DNA of 64,000 bases, taken from NCBI GenBank assembly GCA_000169355.1, contig AAXX01000005.1:112307-176306 (forward strand), given 5' to 3'. The notes below the pieces were generated by a model, which worked only from the letters and a program-made list of their open reading frames with translations, did no database searches and had not been told where the DNA came from. How positions within the stretch are numbered: the stretch's first letter is position 1; each line of letters opens with the position of its first letter. Source of the stretch: Flavobacteria bacterium BAL38. Its GTDB lineage: Bacteria; Bacteroidota; Bacteroidia; Flavobacteriales; Flavobacteriaceae. Of the stretch, positions 37,324 to 46,978 are shown piece after piece. Both the position numbers and the translations under genes were made by a program.

Positions 37324-38322
37324 ATGAAAATCACTTGGCAAATTGTTCGCTTACAACTAAAAGAAAAGTTTTCAATTAGTTATGGAAGTTACTCGTTCAG
37401 AGAAGCCTTAATTGTTTCGCTTTCCAAAAACGGAAAAACAGGTTATGGCGAATGCACCGCAATTGATTATTATGGAATTAATTTAAATGATTTCATTCAG
37501 AAATTATCAGAAATCCAAACACAGATAGAAAAAAAATCCATAAATCATCCAACCGAATTTTATGCTTTTTTAGAAAGTTTGCAATTGCATTCTTTTTTAC
37601 GTTCGGCTTTAGATTGCGCGTATTGGGATTTGTTTGGAAAGTTAGAAAATAAAAGTTTTTTAGAATTGAATTCGATAGAAGTAAAGCAATTACCCGAATC
37701 TTCCATCACGATAAGTGTGGCGCCAATAGAAGAACAATTACAAAAAATCGTAAAGTCGGATTGGAATAAATTCAAGGTAAAATGGAATCATTTCGATGAA
37801 AAAGCGTTGGATTTATTACTAAAATGCGAAAAAGAAATCGCTTTAGATGCGAATGGAAGTTTCTCTATTTCCGAATGTCAACAATTGGAAGAAAATCCGT
37901 CATCTGCTCAATTTACTTATATTGAACAACCCATGAAAATTGGAATTTCAAACTATTCTCATTTGAATACTTCCAAATTTGCGAATTGGATGGCAGATGA
38001 AGATTGTCAAGAACAAACCAAACTTTCCGATTTAAAATCGCATTATAAAACTATCAACATTAAATTGTTAAAAACAGGTGGATTGACTCCAGCTTTACAA
38101 CTAATCAATGAAGCACGAGCCAACGATTTCAAAATCATGATTGGTTGTATGACCGAATCTACCGTAGGAATTTCAGCCGGAACCGTTTTGGTTCCATTAG
38201 TAGATTATGTTGATTTAGATGGTGCGAATTTAATTGCCAACGACATCGCTTTTGGAAGCACCATCGAAAAAGGAAAAGTGTTGCTTTCAGAGAAAGTTGG
38301 GCTAGGAATTTCCTTGAAATAA
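37324..38322 (+). CDS. Dipeptide epimerase (enolase superfamily)
   Basis: A 332-residue enolase-superfamily enzyme, most like L-Ala-D/L-Glu epimerases that recycle murein peptides. KFKVKW near 153-158 (second Lys of the KxK pair), ALDANGSF near 175-182, the metal ligands in YIEQP and ADEDC, and KLLKTGG near 242-248 (opposite Lys) are the expected residues; the C-terminal DLDGANL binds the dipeptide. The ATG at 37324 is preferred over a TTG at 37285 that lies in the terminator. Confidence 0.88.
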   Translation: MKITWQIVRLQLKEKFSISYGSYSFREALIVSLSKNGKTGYGECTAIDYYGINLNDFIQKLSEIQTQIEKKSINHPTEFYAFLESLQLHSFLRSALDCAYWDLFGKLENKSFLELNSIEVKQLPESSITISVAPIEEQLQKIVKSDWNKFKVKWNHFDEKALDLLLKCEKEIALDANGSFSISECQQLEENPSSAQFTYIEQPMKIGISNYSHLNTSKFANWMADEDCQEQTKLSDLKSHYKTINIKLLKTGGLTPALQLINEARANDFKIMIGCMTESTVGISAGTVLVPLVDYVDLDGANLIANDIAFGSTIEKGKVLLSEKVGLGISLK

Positions 38323-38359
38323 TTTAAAGCCGTATTTTCGCAATATAATTCACACTAAA

Positions 38360-39163
38360 ATGAGTAAAGTAGTATTAATTACAGGTGGTTCATCAGGAAT
38401 TGGAAAATCAATTGGCGAGTTTTTACACCTAAAAGGTTTTGTAGTGTATGGCACAAGCCGAAATCCTGAAAAAATCACGAATTCAATATTTCCATTAGTA
38501 GCTTTAGACGTTCGCGATAAGCAAAGTATTGTGAATTGTGTTACTGAAGTGATTCAGAAATATGGAAGATTAGATGTCGTAATTAATAATGCGGGAGTTG
38601 GAATTACAGGTCCAATTGAAGAAATCCCAACAGAAGAAATCCGAAATAATTTCGAAACTAATTTATTTGGACCTATTGAAGTAATTAAAGCGGTTTTGCC
38701 TCAAATGCGCGAGCAAAAATCGGGTTTAATCATTAATATAACCTCTATTGCTGGTTATATGGGATTGCCTTATCGTGGCGTTTATTCGGCTTCAAAAGGC
38801 GCTCTAGAATTAATTACCGAAGCGTTGCGAATGGAAGTAAAGTCTTTCGGAATTGATATTACAAACGTAGCACCAGGTGATTTTGCCACAAATATTGCTG
38901 CAGGGCGTTATCATGCTCCGGTTATGAAAGGTTCAGCTTATGAAGTTCCTTACGGAAATACGTTAAAAGAAATGGATTCGCACGTTGATAGCGGAAGTAA
39001 TCCAAACGAAATGGCAGAAGCAATTTTTGCTATTATTCAAACTAAAAAACCAAAAGTACATTATAAAGTTGGTGCTTTTATTCAAAAGTTTTCTATTGTT
39101 TTAAAACGCATTTTGCCGGATACGGTGTATGAAAAAATGTTGATGAATCATTATAAGTTGTAA
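38360..39163 (+). CDS. Short-chain dehydrogenase/reductase
   Basis: A 267-residue SDR. TGGSSGIG at 8-15 is the nucleotide-binding loop, NNAG near 76-79 the structural motif and YSASK (Tyr/Lys catalytic pair) near 141-145. It is of the classical type; the substrate is not evident. It follows the epimerase gene by 37 bp and faces blh. Confidence 0.9.
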   Translation: MSKVVLITGGSSGIGKSIGEFLHLKGFVVYGTSRNPEKITNSIFPLVALDVRDKQSIVNCVTEVIQKYGRLDVVINNAGVGITGPIEEIPTEEIRNNFETNLFGPIEVIKAVLPQMREQKSGLIINITSIAGYMGLPYRGVYSASKGALELITEALRMEVKSFGIDITNVAPGDFATNIAAGRYHAPVMKGSAYEVPYGNTLKEMDSHVDSGSNPNEMAEAIFAIIQTKKPKVHYKVGAFIQKFSIVLKRILPDTVYEKMLMNHYKL

Positions 39164-39166
39164 ATC

Positions 39167-40045
39167 TTATTTTTCATACATCTTAAGTATTACAATAGCA
39201 TGTGGAAATGTTATTGATGCTAAAAATGAAAAAAACAAAGCATCAAATATAATCATGTCTTTAGATATTAGATATAAAAGACTTATTCCGACTAAGGAAA
39301 TTATCCAATACAAAAAAGCAGATTTAAAGTATTTCTTAAAATTGATAAACGAATAGTTACCATATAAAAAACGTATTTGATCATTTAAAGACGGTATACT
39401 GTGCCAAAAAATAAAGTAAATCGTAAATCCCCATATCAAACCTGAAACTTTAAATATTAAACAGAGCAACATCAAGTAAAATAGTTGTTCAATTACAATC
39501 TTTTTAAAAGATGCTGAATTCTTATACATTATATAGGTATTAATTAAAAACAATACTAATGCTATTAAAAACACAATACTTATTGTTATTTCATTAATTG
39601 CAAAAGCTGTAATTTTAAAAACAATTTCTATAACTTCTTGTTTGTTAAAGTAAAATAATAAGAGTAAAATTATTAAACCATAATTGAATTGGAATATTTT
39701 CTTTATCAAGTTATTTCCATCTTTTATTATTTCTTCCCAATGTTGTTCTCCAAAATGATAAGCGCTAACTAATATAAATAATATTAAAGCTACTATTGGA
39801 ATTTTTGTAAATAGTAATACAGAAATCAGAACAACAATTATATAGGATATTAAAATTTTTAAAAAATTTTGCTTTTTTCTATTTTCAAGTTGACTTATTA
39901 AGACCAAATCGTTAGCTCCATGCAAAATTCCAAACGTAAAAATCAATAAAAAACCCAAAAATATTTGGTTTCTCTCTGATAAATAAGAATTTAGCCAAAG
40001 ACCTAAAAAGCTTGTAAAGACCGATATACTCTGTATTTTATACAT
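39167..40045 (-). CDS. blh: Brp/Blh beta-carotene 15,15'-dioxygenase
   Basis: A 292-residue integral membrane enzyme with about eight segments that cleaves beta-carotene to two retinal molecules. The iron-binding histidines are seen in LHGANDL (His42), YHFGEQHW (His97, His102), FWHSIPS (His215) and FPHAIV (His282). It is divergent from the proteorhodopsin gene and supplies its chromophore. A 34-bp palindrome lies 11 bp before its ATG. The carotenoid genes needed upstream are not in the window. Confidence 0.93.
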   Translation of the reverse strand: MYKIQSISVFTSFLGLWLNSYLSERNQIFLGFLLIFTFGILHGANDLVLISQLENRKKQNFLKILISYIIVVLISVLLFTKIPIVALILFILVSAYHFGEQHWEEIIKDGNNLIKKIFQFNYGLIILLLLFYFNKQEVIEIVFKITAFAINEITISIVFLIALVLFLINTYIMYKNSASFKKIVIEQLFYLMLLCLIFKVSGLIWGFTIYFIFWHSIPSLNDQIRFLYGNYSFINFKKYFKSAFLYWIISLVGISLLYLISKDMIIFDALFFSFLASITFPHAIVILKMYEK

Positions 40046-40056
40046 TTTTAATTTAT

Positions 40057-40090
40057 TTTGTTTGATTTTTTATTGAAAAAATTAAACAAA
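40057..40090. promoter_or_regulatory. Shared palindromic operator, copy C
   Basis: Arms TTTGTTTGAT (40057-40066) and ATTAAACAAA (40081-40090) with a 14-bp spacer, in the blh-rhodopsin intergenic region. One arm base (G for A) differs from the other two copies. A further TTGTTTA at 40095-40101 pairs with the right arm as TAAACAA-N5-TTGTTTA. Confidence 0.75.
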
Positions 40091-40157
40091 AAACTTGTTT
40101 ATGTTATTTAATTTTTTGTAAATTTACTTTAACAAACTAATTTAAACTATTATTATT

Positions 40158-40892
40158 ATGACAAATTTAATGTTTCTATCATCTAGTGTAGCAAAAATGC
40201 TACCTAATGATTATGTGGGGTTTACATTTTTTATTGGAAGTATGGCTATGATGGCTGCTTCCGCTTTTTTCTTTTTATCATTAAATCAATTTGATAAAAA
40301 GTGGCGTACTTCAGTATTGGTTTCAGGTTTGATTACTTTTATTGCTGCCGTACATTATTTTTACATGCGTGATTATTGGAATGCTTTCCAAGAATCGCCA
40401 ACTTTCTTTAGATATGTTGACTGGGTTTTAACTGTGCCGTTAATGTGTTTAGAATTTTATTTAATATTAAAAGTAGCTGGTGCTAAACAAAGTTTGTTGT
40501 GGAAAATGATTTTCTATTCAATCGTAATGTTAGTTACTGGATATTTTGGTGAAGCTGTTGACCCAACAAATGCATGGATTTGGGGATTAGTTTCTGGTAT
40601 TGCTTATTTTGCAATTGCTTATGAAATTTGGTTAGGAGAAGCATCAAAATTAGCCAAAGCTGCTGGTGGAAACGTACTAGAAGCCCACAAAATTTTATGT
40701 TGGTTCGTTCTAGTTGGATGGGCAATTTATCCTTTAGGATACATGTTAGGTACTGATGGATGGTACACAGGTATTTTTGGTAAAGGAAATGTAGATATTG
40801 CTTACAATATAGCAGATGCTATAAACAAAATTGGATTTGGATTAGTAATTTACAATTTAGCTGTAAAATCTACTTCAAACCAACAAGAATAA
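40158..40892 (+). CDS. Proteorhodopsin, green-type light-driven proton pump
   Basis: A 244-residue seven-helix rhodopsin. Lys224 in AINKIGFG is the retinal Schiff-base lysine, with counter-ion partner Asp220. Helix C has Asp88, Thr92 and Glu99, the DTE motif of outward proton pumps, and His66 pairs with the Asp as in proteorhodopsin. The spectral tuning position (105 in reference numbering) is Met96, as in green-absorbing flavobacterial forms. It is divergent from blh and followed by its own terminator. A TTG...TAAATTTA promoter lies at about 40095-40126. Confidence 0.97.
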   Translation: MTNLMFLSSSVAKMLPNDYVGFTFFIGSMAMMAASAFFFLSLNQFDKKWRTSVLVSGLITFIAAVHYFYMRDYWNAFQESPTFFRYVDWVLTVPLMCLEFYLILKVAGAKQSLLWKMIFYSIVMLVTGYFGEAVDPTNAWIWGLVSGIAYFAIAYEIWLGEASKLAKAAGGNVLEAHKILCWFVLVGWAIYPLGYMLGTDGWYTGIFGKGNVDIAYNIADAINKIGFGLVIYNLAVKSTSNQQE

Positions 40893-40913
40893 TTTAATTT
40901 TTAGTTTTTGGTT

Positions 40914-40945
40914 AACCGCTTCATTTTATGGAGCGGTTTTTTTAT
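40914..40945 (+). terminator. Intrinsic terminator of the rhodopsin gene
   Basis: AACCGCT/AGCGGTT stem with an 11-nt loop and a seven-T tail. Confidence 0.85.
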
Positions 40946-40965
40946 TTTATTAAGAATTGATTTCT

Positions 40966-40973
40966 TACTTTTG
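40966..40973 (+). promoter_or_regulatory. -7 promoter element of fsa
   Basis: TACTTTTG, exact TANNTTTG, 39 bp before the fsa ATG and after the rhodopsin terminator, so fsa has its own promoter. Confidence 0.6.
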
Positions 40974-41012
40974 CACTTTAAAACAACACACAATACTTTA
41001 AAATTTAAAAAG

Positions 41013-41669
41013 ATGAAATTTTTTATTGACACAGCTAATTTAGAGCAAATTAAAGAAGCACAAGAATTAGGAATTTTAGATGGAGTTACTACAAACCCAT
41101 CGTTAATGGCTAAAGAAGGCATTACAGGAAAAAACAATATCCTAAAACATTATGTTGACATTTGTAATATTGTTGACGGTGATGTAAGTGCAGAAGTAAA
41201 TGCAATGGATTTAGAAGGTATGATTAGAGAAGGTGAGGAGTTAGCTGAATTACACGAGCAAATTGTTGTTAAATTACCTATGACAAAAGAAGGTGTAAAA
41301 GCATGTAAATATTTCTCTGATAAAGGAATTAAAACAAACGTAACTTTGATTTTCTCTGCTGGTCAAGCTTTATTGGCTGCAAAAGCGGGAGCAACATATT
41401 GTTCGCCTTTCTTAGGAAGATTAGATGATGTTTCTACAGATGGTTTAAATTTAATTGATGAAATTCGTCAAATTTATGATAACTACGGATTTGAAACGCA
41501 AATTTTAGCTGCTTCTGTTCGTCATACAATGCACGTGATTAACTGTGCTAAAATTGGTGCAGATGTTATGACTGGACCTTTATCATCAATTACTGGATTG
41601 TTGAAACACCCATTAACAGATATCGGTATTGCTCAATTTATTGCTGATTACGAAAAAGGAAATAAATAA
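41013..41669 (+). CDS. fsa: Fructose-6-phosphate aldolase / transaldolase-like protein
   Basis: A 218-residue short transaldolase-family enzyme. TTNPSL at 26-31 and IVVKLPMT at 84-91 are family motifs; Lys87 would form the Schiff base. Chains of this length are annotated as either FSA or the small transaldolases of subfamily 3B, and the sequence alone does not separate them; many act as transaldolase in the pentose phosphate pathway. The ATG at 41013 is chosen over a TTG at 40908 that lies in the terminator. Confidence 0.9.
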   Translation: MKFFIDTANLEQIKEAQELGILDGVTTNPSLMAKEGITGKNNILKHYVDICNIVDGDVSAEVNAMDLEGMIREGEELAELHEQIVVKLPMTKEGVKACKYFSDKGIKTNVTLIFSAGQALLAAKAGATYCSPFLGRLDDVSTDGLNLIDEIRQIYDNYGFETQILAASVRHTMHVINCAKIGADVMTGPLSSITGLLKHPLTDIGIAQFIADYEKGNK

Positions 41670-41688
41670 TTCCTCAAGTATATAAAAC

Positions 41689-41720
41689 AAAAAAGCGTTC
41701 TAATTAGAACGCTTTTTTTA
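41689..41720 (+). terminator. Intrinsic terminator of fsa
   Basis: AAAAAGCGTTCTA/TTAGAACGCTTTTT near-perfect palindrome with T tail; also works on the opposite strand for the lipoprotein gene. Confidence 0.85.
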
Positions 41721-41752
41721 TTAGTATTGATTAACCACAAACAAAACTAATT

Positions 41753-43156
41753 TTATTTCAAATTCTGTTCAAAATTCACATCAAACAAATTTGCAAAACC
41801 ATTTTTAATAGTTCCATCAGCATTTAAGATGATAATTCTGTGAATTTTAGTAATGACCCATTTTTTCTTAACCAATTCAAAATCTTCTACATGAAATTCT
41901 TTTGCAATTTGAAACTTGTATTTTTTTAAGGCATTTTCCCAATTAATTTTAGTATCGTTTACATTTACTGCAATAAATTCATAATTAGGATATTTTACCT
42001 GTAATTCTGCAATTTTTTTATGAGAAGCTACAAAATGAGATTCAGCATGACTTGTCCAAAAGAATAAAACTGTTGGTTTGGTTATAATACTATTAATTGC
42101 TACGGTCTCGTTAGAAGTGTTTGTTAAATTTATATTAGGTAATGTATTACCTACTTTTAAATTTTTAACAGAGTTTGATAACTCTCTAATTTCTTCTTTG
42201 TTTTTAGTATCGCTAGACAATTTTAAATAGCGTTCAATAAATTTCTGGTTGTTGTACATGTTTTGATCTTCTAACAAGTACATCATTGCAACGTTATTTA
42301 AAACAACATTTTTAACTTTTTGATTTTTAATTAAAGTATCGGTAATATTTAATTTTTCAATATTATTCTCTAAAGAATTTTCATTTAAATCTAAATGATC
42401 TTTTTGTAAAGAAACGTTATTTAACATAACGCTCACATATTTTATAAAAGGAGAATAGTTTGTTAAAAGTGCATTTTCAAAATCAACCTCTTTTCTGTGA
42501 TCATAATAATTAGAAGGTAACTTAGTTCTAATATTTTCTCCAGTTCTAAATTGATGTGCGTAAGGATATATTTCTTTTTTTGTTATGTGATGAAAATTTA
42601 AACTTGCTCTTGCAACTAAATCAAAATTTTCATCCCAACCAATTTCGGCTTTGCGTTTTAAATAAAATGATTTTCTAATAGCATAACTTGAATCGATGTT
42701 TTTTATAAAACTTTTTACATCTTTATCAAATTTATCATACATTAAAGAACGGTCTGCATCATTTTTCAGAAACAATTCCATTAAAAAATTGTTTTTTTCA
42801 TCGCCTCTTCCACAAAACACAACCGAGTTATCAAAATCAAATGTATTTACTCTAAGCATTAAACTATCATTCTTATCAAAATAAACATATTGATATTCAG
42901 GATTGTGCTTATAAGTATATAAACCAGGCGCTAGTGAGTCAAATTTATGCATAAAACGATTGTTTTTGTCCAGATAAATTGTGTCAATCACTTCATCATC
43001 TTTTAAAAACAATACATATTTTTCTTGTGGATTTAATATTTCACCTCCAAAGTAAGCTACAAAATTATCTTCTTTAAAAACTTTTTTACAAGAAGTTAAA
43101 GACGTAAAAAGCACCACAGAAAGCGGCAAGAAGTATTTAATGTAATTTTTAATCAT
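41753..43156 (-). CDS. TlpA-like thioredoxin-fold lipoprotein lacking the CxxC motif
   Basis: A 467-residue lipoprotein (lipobox SLTSC near residue 19-23). The first 330 residues include a DUF4369-like beta part and helical segments; the last 130 form a TlpA-type thioredoxin fold (VGNTLPNINLTNTSNETVAIN, then PTVLFFWTSHAESH). Where TlpA proteins have WCxxC this one has TSHAES, so it cannot do dithiol chemistry. It may bind partners in the periplasm or outer membrane. Confidence 0.75.
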   Translation of the reverse strand: MIKNYIKYFLPLSVVLFTSLTSCKKVFKEDNFVAYFGGEILNPQEKYVLFLKDDEVIDTIYLDKNNRFMHKFDSLAPGLYTYKHNPEYQYVYFDKNDSLMLRVNTFDFDNSVVFCGRGDEKNNFLMELFLKNDADRSLMYDKFDKDVKSFIKNIDSSYAIRKSFYLKRKAEIGWDENFDLVARASLNFHHITKKEIYPYAHQFRTGENIRTKLPSNYYDHRKEVDFENALLTNYSPFIKYVSVMLNNVSLQKDHLDLNENSLENNIEKLNITDTLIKNQKVKNVVLNNVAMMYLLEDQNMYNNQKFIERYLKLSSDTKNKEEIRELSNSVKNLKVGNTLPNINLTNTSNETVAINSIITKPTVLFFWTSHAESHFVASHKKIAELQVKYPNYEFIAVNVNDTKINWENALKKYKFQIAKEFHVEDFELVKKKWVITKIHRIIILNADGTIKNGFANLFDVNFEQNLK

Positions 43157-43277
43157 TTAATTGATTATTGATTTCAGAACAAATGTATTAGTTAAAATTA
43201 AATTAGCTTGTTAACATTCAGTTAAAATAAACCTATATTAATTATAATTATAATGTTCAAAAATCTACTATTTTTAG

Positions 43278-43285
43278 TACTTTTG
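43278..43285 (+). promoter_or_regulatory. -7 promoter element of the ABC-F gene
   Basis: TACTTTTG, exact TANNTTTG, 26 bp before the start codon. Confidence 0.55.
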
Positions 43286-43299
43286 CAACAGTTTTATAA

Positions 43300-44931
<1,632 letters not shown>

Positions 44932-44937
44932 TATCAT

Positions 44938-44971
44938 TCCCGTTGCTAGTTTTAGTAACGGGATTTTTTTT
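44938..44971 (+). terminator. Intrinsic terminator of the ABC-F gene
   Basis: TCCCGTTGCTA/TAGTAACGGGA stem (one G-U) with a 4-nt loop and an eight-T tail. Confidence 0.9.
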
Positions 44972-44980
44972 ACAATACGA

Positions 44981-45010
44981 TTGCTATTAGAAATATAAAT
45001 TCTAAATTTG
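44981..45010 (+). promoter_or_regulatory. Promoter of pyrR-pyrB
   Basis: TTG at 44981-44983 and TAAATTTG at 45003-45010 with 19-bp spacing, identical in layout to the SRP promoter. The leader to the pyrR ATG is only about 10 nt, so there is no room for a PyrR-binding attenuator upstream of pyrR. Confidence 0.7.
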
Positions 45011-45025
45011 TACAAACAACACATC

Positions 45026-45565
45026 ATGAGTCAAAAAGTTTTGCTCACTTCAAAAGAAGTACACATTATCTTGCATCGATTAGCTTGTCAACTAATTGAA
45101 AATCATTTAGATTTCTCAAATACTATCTTAATCGGTTTACAACCTCGAGGTAAATTTTTAGCCGAAAGAATCAAACAAATTTTAGAATCAGATTACCAAG
45201 TTTCCAATATTCAATTGGGGTTTTTAGATATTACGTTCTTTCGTGATGATTTTAGAAGAGGCGAAAAACCATTAGAAGCCAATAAAACCCAAATCGATTT
45301 TTTAGTAGAAGATAAAAAAGTAGTTTTTATTGATGATGTTTTATATACCGGAAGAAGTATCAATGCCGCTTTAACAGCTATTCAATCCTTCGGAAGACCA
45401 TCAGAGGTAGAATTACTAACTTTAATAGACAGAAGATTTAGTCGTCATTTACCTATTCAGCCCGATTATAGAGGAAGACAAGTAGATGCCATAAATAATG
45501 AAAAAGTATTAGTAAAATGGCTTGAAAACGATGGAGAAGATGCCGTGTATTTGGTAACAAAATAA
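45026..45565 (+). CDS. pyrR: PyrR bifunctional regulator / uracil phosphoribosyltransferase
   Basis: A 179-residue type I phosphoribosyltransferase. VVFIDDVLYTGRSINAA near 97-113 is the PRPP-binding loop, and LIDRRFSRHLPIQPDYRGR near 131-150 is the PyrR-specific stretch. In Gram-positives PyrR binds pyr mRNA; here no attenuator is visible, so it may act mainly as an enzyme or by another route. First gene of the operon with pyrB. Confidence 0.92.
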   Translation: MSQKVLLTSKEVHIILHRLACQLIENHLDFSNTILIGLQPRGKFLAERIKQILESDYQVSNIQLGFLDITFFRDDFRRGEKPLEANKTQIDFLVEDKKVVFIDDVLYTGRSINAALTAIQSFGRPSEVELLTLIDRRFSRHLPIQPDYRGRQVDAINNEKVLVKWLENDGEDAVYLVTK

Positions 45566-45610
45566 TGTAACAATAAACCACTAACTACAAACAACAAACA
45601 ACCAAAATAA

Positions 45611-46540
45611 ATGAAAGAATTATCAGTAAATCATTTAATCGGAATAAAACATATAACAAAAAGTGATATCGATTTAATCTTCGAAACGGCCGACCAGTTT
45701 AAAGAAGTAATTAATCGTCCCATCAAAAAAGTACCATCACTTAGAGATGTTACGATTGCTAATATTTTCTTTGAAAACAGCACCAGAACCAAATTATCTT
45801 TCGAATTAGCTCAAAAACGTCTGTCTGCGGATGTGATTAGTTTTTCTGCTGCACAATCTTCGGTTAAAAAAGGAGAAACTTTGATAGATACGGTAAATAA
45901 TATCTTATCAATGAAAGTAGATATGGTGGTGATGCGTCACAGTAGTCCTGGAGCGGCTCACTTTTTATCGCAAAATGTTAGTGCAAGTATTGTAAATGCA
46001 GGAGATGGCGCTCACGAACACCCAACACAAGCCTTATTAGATAGTTTTACGATAAGAGAAAAATTAGGAGATGTAGGTGGAAAGAAAGTTGTAATTGTAG
46101 GCGATATTTTGCACTCGAGAGTAGCCTTATCTAATATTTTTGCTTTACAAATGCAAGGAGCAGAAGTAAAAGTGTGCGGCCCAAAAACGTTGATTCCTAA
46201 ATACATAGAATCTCTAGGAGTAACCGTTGAACCAAATCTTCGTAAAGCTTTAGAATGGGCTGATATAGCGAATATGTTACGTGTGCAAAACGAACGTTTA
46301 GATATGAGTTATTTCCCAACCACAAGAGAATATACCCAACAATATGGTGTAACCAAAGAATTATTAGATTCGCTAAACAAGGAAATCGTAATCATGCACC
46401 CAGGACCAATCAACAGAGGTGTTGAAATTACTTCCGATGTAGCCGATTCACAGCAATCCGTGATTTTAAATCAGGTGGAAAATGGAGTAGCGGTTCGTAT
46501 GGCAGTGATTTATTTATTGGCAAGTAAGATTAAGAATTAA
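45611..46540 (+). CDS. pyrB: Aspartate carbamoyltransferase catalytic chain
   Basis: A 309-residue enzyme that condenses carbamoyl phosphate and aspartate in pyrimidine synthesis. ENSTRTKLSFE near 55-65 is the carbamoyl-phosphate site, HPTQALLD near 136-143 and MHPGPINRGVEI near 263-274 complete the active site. No pyrI regulatory chain is adjacent. Second gene after pyrR. Confidence 0.96.
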   Translation: MKELSVNHLIGIKHITKSDIDLIFETADQFKEVINRPIKKVPSLRDVTIANIFFENSTRTKLSFELAQKRLSADVISFSAAQSSVKKGETLIDTVNNILSMKVDMVVMRHSSPGAAHFLSQNVSASIVNAGDGAHEHPTQALLDSFTIREKLGDVGGKKVVIVGDILHSRVALSNIFALQMQGAEVKVCGPKTLIPKYIESLGVTVEPNLRKALEWADIANMLRVQNERLDMSYFPTTREYTQQYGVTKELLDSLNKEIVIMHPGPINRGVEITSDVADSQQSVILNQVENGVAVRMAVIYLLASKIKN

Positions 46541-46576
46541 ATTATTATATTAGCAGTAATCAGTAATACCACCAAA

Positions 46577-46909
46577 ATGAAAGTAGATCAAAAAGGACAT
46601 ACCACCATCATCAAAGATACACAAAATAATGTGGAAGCTTTTGTGGGTAAAATCACCAATGAATATCATGCATTTCAAGGTCAGAATTTAATTTTGGATA
46701 TGTCGCACGATAAATCGCTTTCTAATAAAGATTTAGTCCATTTTAAAGAATTGGCTAAAACCCATAAAAAAGCAAAAAAATCAATGATTATTGTTTCTGA
46801 CGCAGTTGATTTTGATAAAGTACCAAATTATTTAAATGTGGTTCCTTCCGTTTTAGAAGCTCATGACATGATTGAAATGGACGAAATTGAACGCGATTTA
46901 GGATTTTAA
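46577..46909 (+). CDS. Small STAS-like protein upstream of rnz
   Basis: A 110-residue soluble protein. Alternating strands and helices (LILDMSHDKSLSNKDLVHFKELAKTHKK, then SMIIVSDAVDFDKVP) look like a STAS/anti-sigma-antagonist fold; there is no sure phospho-acceptor match. I recall database entries that call such proteins ribonuclease Z only because of the neighbour; it has no metallo-beta-lactamase motif. Third gene of pyrR-pyrB-this-rnz. Confidence 0.65.
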   Translation: MKVDQKGHTTIIKDTQNNVEAFVGKITNEYHAFQGQNLILDMSHDKSLSNKDLVHFKELAKTHKKAKKSMIIVSDAVDFDKVPNYLNVVPSVLEAHDMIEMDEIERDLGF

Positions 46910-46913
46910 TAAA

Positions 46914-46968
46914 AGTTTACAGTCTCAGTTTACAGTATTCATTAACTGCGACTGAAAACTGCGACTGA
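46914..46968. repeat. Short direct repeats before rnz
   Basis: AGTTTACAGT at 46914-46923 and 46927-46936, then AACTGCGACTGA at 46944-46955 and 46957-46968. Low-complexity intergenic repeats of the kind seen in other spacers of this window. Confidence 0.6.
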
Positions 46969-46978
46969 CAACTAAAAA

